NCBI GenBank assembly: GCA_963816795.1
Contig: CAWFLT010000006.1
Span: 62,001-126,000 of the forward strand
Source of the DNA: CAWFLT01 sp963816795
Lineage (GTDB): Bacteria > Acidobacteriota > Vicinamibacteria > Vicinamibacterales > SCN-69-37
Direction: 5' to 3'
DNA length: 64,000 nt
Both the position numbers and the translations under genes were made by a program. The notes under the pieces were generated by a model. It ran no database searches. It saw only the letters and a list, made by a program, of their open reading frames with translations, and was not told the DNA's origin. Of the stretch, positions 61,894 through 64,000 are shown piece by piece. The stretch's first letter is position 1. The number at the start of each line of letters is the position of its first letter.

Positions 61894-64000
61894 ATGTCCA
61901 TCCCCCGCGTAGCGATTGAGCGTCCGGTCACGATGTTCATGCTGTCAGCAGTCATCGTGCTGCTGGGCGGGCTGTCGCTGTTCAAGCTGCCGGTCGACCT
62001 GATGCCGGACGTGACCTATCCGAGCATCACGGTGCGCGTCGGTTACGGCGGCGTCGGGCCGGCGGAGATCGAAGAGCTCATCGTGCGGCCGCTCGAACAG
62101 ACGCTGGCCGCCGTGCCGGCGCTCGAGCAGATGAACTCCACCGCGTCGGAAGGCTCCGGCACGGTGCGGCTCAACTTCGCGTGGGGCACCAATCTGAGCG
62201 AGGCGGCCGACGAAGTGCGGTCGCGCGTCGATCGCGTGCGGGGCCGGCTGCCGCAGGAAGCGGATGCGCCGAGCATCCAGAAGTTCGACTCGGCGGCGGC
62301 GCCCATCATGGGCATCGGCGTCGAAGGCGACTACGACCGCGTCACGTTGCGCGAGATGGCCGAGCTCGATCTGGTGCCGCGTCTCGAGCGCGTCGAGGGC
62401 GTCGCCGCCGTCACCGTCAACGGCGGGCTGCGGCGGCAGATTCACGTCGAGCTGTCGAAAGAGAAGATCACCGCGCTCGATCTGTCGGTCGATCGCGTGA
62501 TCACCACGCTGCGCACCGAAAACCAGAACGTGCCGCTCGGCGAAGTCGACGAGGGCGACGCGACCTATCTCGTGCGCAGCCAGGGCCAGTTCCAGAGTCT
62601 CGATCAGATTCGTGACCTGGTCGTGCTCACCAAGGGCAGCGTGCCGATCTACCTGCGCGACATCGCCGAGGTGAAGGACACGACCGAGGACCTGCGCTCG
62701 TTCCAGCGCATCAACGGCAAGCCCGGCGTCCGGATGCAGGTCTCCAAACAGTCGGGCAAGAACACGGTCGCCATCGCCGAGGCGGCCAAGCGCGAGATCG
62801 AGCGCATCAACCGCGAGATGCCGAACATCCGGCTGACGCTGCTCGACGACCAGTCGAAGTTCATCGAGCGCTCGATCCACGCGGTGCGTGAGGCGGTGTA
62901 CCTCGGCTCGTTCCTGGTCATCGCGATCATCTTCATCTTCCTGCGCAACATCCGCTCGACGCTGATCATCTGCACGTCGATTCCGATCTCGGTCATCGGC
63001 ACGTTCGCGCTGCTCTACTTCGCCGGGTTCACGCTGAACACGATGACGTTCGGCGGGCTGGCGCTCGGCATCGGCATGATCGTCGACGCGTCGATCGTCG
63101 TGCTCGAGAACACGTTCCGGCACATGGAAATGGGCAAGCCGCGGATGCAGGCGGCGATCGAAGGCAGCGAGGAGGTGTGGTCGGCCATCCTCGCGTCGGT
63201 GCTGACGCACATCGCGGTGTTCGTGCCGCTGCTCTTCCTGTCCGGCGTCTCGAGCATCCTGTTCGTCCAGCTTTCGATCGTCGTCATGTTCTCGCTGACG
63301 ATGTCGCTGTTCGTCGCCGTCACGGTCGTGCCGGTGCTGTGCTCACGGCTGTTGAAGCTGCCGCCGCCGGTCGAACAGCGGACCGGGATCCTTGGGCGGA
63401 TGTACACGGTCAGCGAGCGGTTCTTCGAGCGCATCGACGACGGCTACGCGCGGATCCTGCGGGTGACGATGCACCACCGGCCGACCGTCCTGATGGCCGC
63501 CACCGCGGTCACGGTGCTCGCGTTCCTGATCCTCCCGACGATTCCGACCGAGCTCGTGCCCGCCACCGACGAAGGCGAAGTGTCGATCTACGGCGCGGAT
63601 GCCGCCCGGCACGCGGATCGAGCGCACGGAGCAGATCGCGCTGCGGCTCGAGGCGATGGTCCGCGACAACGTGCCCGAAGCCGTGACGGTGATGAGCAAC
63701 GCCGGTGGCGGCGGCATGTTCGGCGGCGGCCGGGCGGGGGCGGCGGCAACGCGAACGTGACCGTCAAGCTGGTGCCGCGCGACGAACGGGTCCGCTCGAG
63801 CGACCAGATCGCCACCGATCTGCGGCGCGTGCTGGTCGGGCTCGCCGGCACGACGATTACCACGCGCGCCTCGGGCGGCAACCAGCAGCTGACGCGCGCG
63901 CTCGGCGGCGGGCAGGACAGCCGCCTCGCCGTTGAGATCCGTGGCGAGGAACTGCGCGAGTCGCGCCGGATCGCCGAGATGGTGCTGGGCGTGCTGAAAG
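61894..64000 (+). CDS. RND efflux permease, partial, at least two frame breaks
   Basis: MSIPRVAIERPVTMFMLSAV, DLMPDVTYPSITVRVGYGGV, GPAEIEELIVRPLEQTLAAV, FLRNIRSTLIICTSIPISVI, GLALGIGMIVDASIVVLENT (central Asp of the proton relay) and AILASVLTHIAVFVPLLFLS: a HAE-type proton-driven pump of about 1,030 residues, of which about 700 are in the window. Breaks lie near 63600 (one extra base) and near 63740 in a poly-GGC stretch. Substrate unknown. Confidence 0.92.
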   Translation, partial: MSIPRVAIERPVTMFMLSAVIVLLGGLSLFKLPVDLMPDVTYPSITVRVGYGGVGPAEIEELIVRPLEQTLAAVPALEQMNSTASEGSGTVRLNFAWGTNLSEAADEVRSRVDRVRGRLPQEADAPSIQKFDSAAAPIMGIGVEGDYDRVTLREMAELDLVPRLERVEGVAAVTVNGGLRRQIHVELSKEKITALDLSVDRVITTLRTENQNVPLGEVDEGDATYLVRSQGQFQSLDQIRDLVVLTKGSVPIYLRDIAEVKDTTEDLRSFQRINGKPGVRMQVSKQSGKNTVAIAEAAKREIERINREMPNIRLTLLDDQSKFIERSIHAVREAVYLGSFLVIAIIFIFLRNIRSTLIICTSIPISVIGTFALLYFAGFTLNTMTFGGLALGIGMIVDASIVVLENTFRHMEMGKPRMQAAIEGSEEVWSAILASVLTHIAVFVPLLFLSGVSSILFVQLSIVVMFSLTMSLFVAVTVVPVLCSRLLKLPPPVEQRTGILGRMYTVSERFFERIDDGYARILRVTMHHRPTVLMAATAVTVLAFLILPTIPTELVPATDEGEVSIYGADAARHADRAHGADRAAARGDGPRQRARSRDGDEQRRWRRHVRRRPGGGGGNANVTVKLVPRDERVRSSDQIATDLRRVLVGLAGTTITTRASGGNQQLTRALGGGQDSRLAVEIRGEELRESRRIAEMVLGVLK

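Overview
The window is about 64 kb of GC-rich chromosome from a Gram-negative bacterium. It carries an outer-membrane toolkit (LolA-like protein, secretin, TonB, TolC/RND efflux), peptidoglycan recycling (Mpl, NagZ, LdcA), an NtrYX pair and SelB. I infer an Acidobacteriota-like organism, perhaps Vicinamibacteria, from gene content and style; no rRNA or other phylogenetic marker proves this. I see no rRNA, transposase, integrase, prophage or CRISPR array. One tRNA, Ala(CGC), is present.

Layout. Positions 1-4.3 kb hold the start of pfkA, small orphan genes (three of them CxxC zinc ribbons), a membrane J-domain protein, a decayed secreted-protein fragment and the tRNA. Positions 4.5-6.9 kb encode a LolA-like protein overlapping a lipoprotein secretin. 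Positions 7.1-12.8 kb (minus strand) form a cell-wall operon, nagZ-ldcA-mpl-murB-murA; MurA has Asp in place of the catalytic Cys. A GHMP kinase diverges from it through a symmetrical -10 element. Positions 14.2-29.3 kb (minus strand) are a long, mostly overlapping housekeeping run: a TPR protein, an RDD protein, pgpA, cinA, thpR, gpsA, ftsY, ribD, ribE, ribBA, ffh, rpsP, khpA, rimM, trmD, rplS, rnhB, thiE and a RodZ-like gene. Positions 29.5-36.2 kb hold ftcD, then ntrX and ntrY with a DUF4390 gene, nrdR and a flippase-like membrane protein. Positions 36.2-40.8 kb (plus) hold a DUF4097-like gene, purC, a Fis-type regulator and groES-groEL under a sigma70 promoter with a CIRCE operator. Positions 41-54.2 kb hold tonB, tatA, selB, rnr, an ECF sigma/membrane-partner pair, gatB, pckA and a GAF sensor kinase. 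Positions 54.3-64 kb (plus) run from a SpoIID-like gene through a second ECF sigma/anti-sigma pair, long-form ispH, a Spy-like gene, and TolC, adaptor and RND permease genes; the permease is cut by the window edge.

Two features are more unusual than the gene content. First, many intergenic gaps are filled with arrays of short degenerate words (often 7 bases, else 8-10). The word differs from place to place but recurs between distant loci, is often arranged as an inverted pair of arrays, and is sometimes read through into protein tails. The largest are a 210-base ATTGCC heptad array in front of groESL and a nested palindrome at 51.0-51.3 kb. Second, about seventeen conserved genes are broken by single-base frame changes, almost all equivalent to one extra base. 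I read these as insertion-type sequencing errors, not true pseudogenes, so split genes are annotated across the breaks. A third theme is promoter placement: many genes start 6-11 bases after a -10 hexamer, suggesting leaderless or near-leaderless mRNAs.
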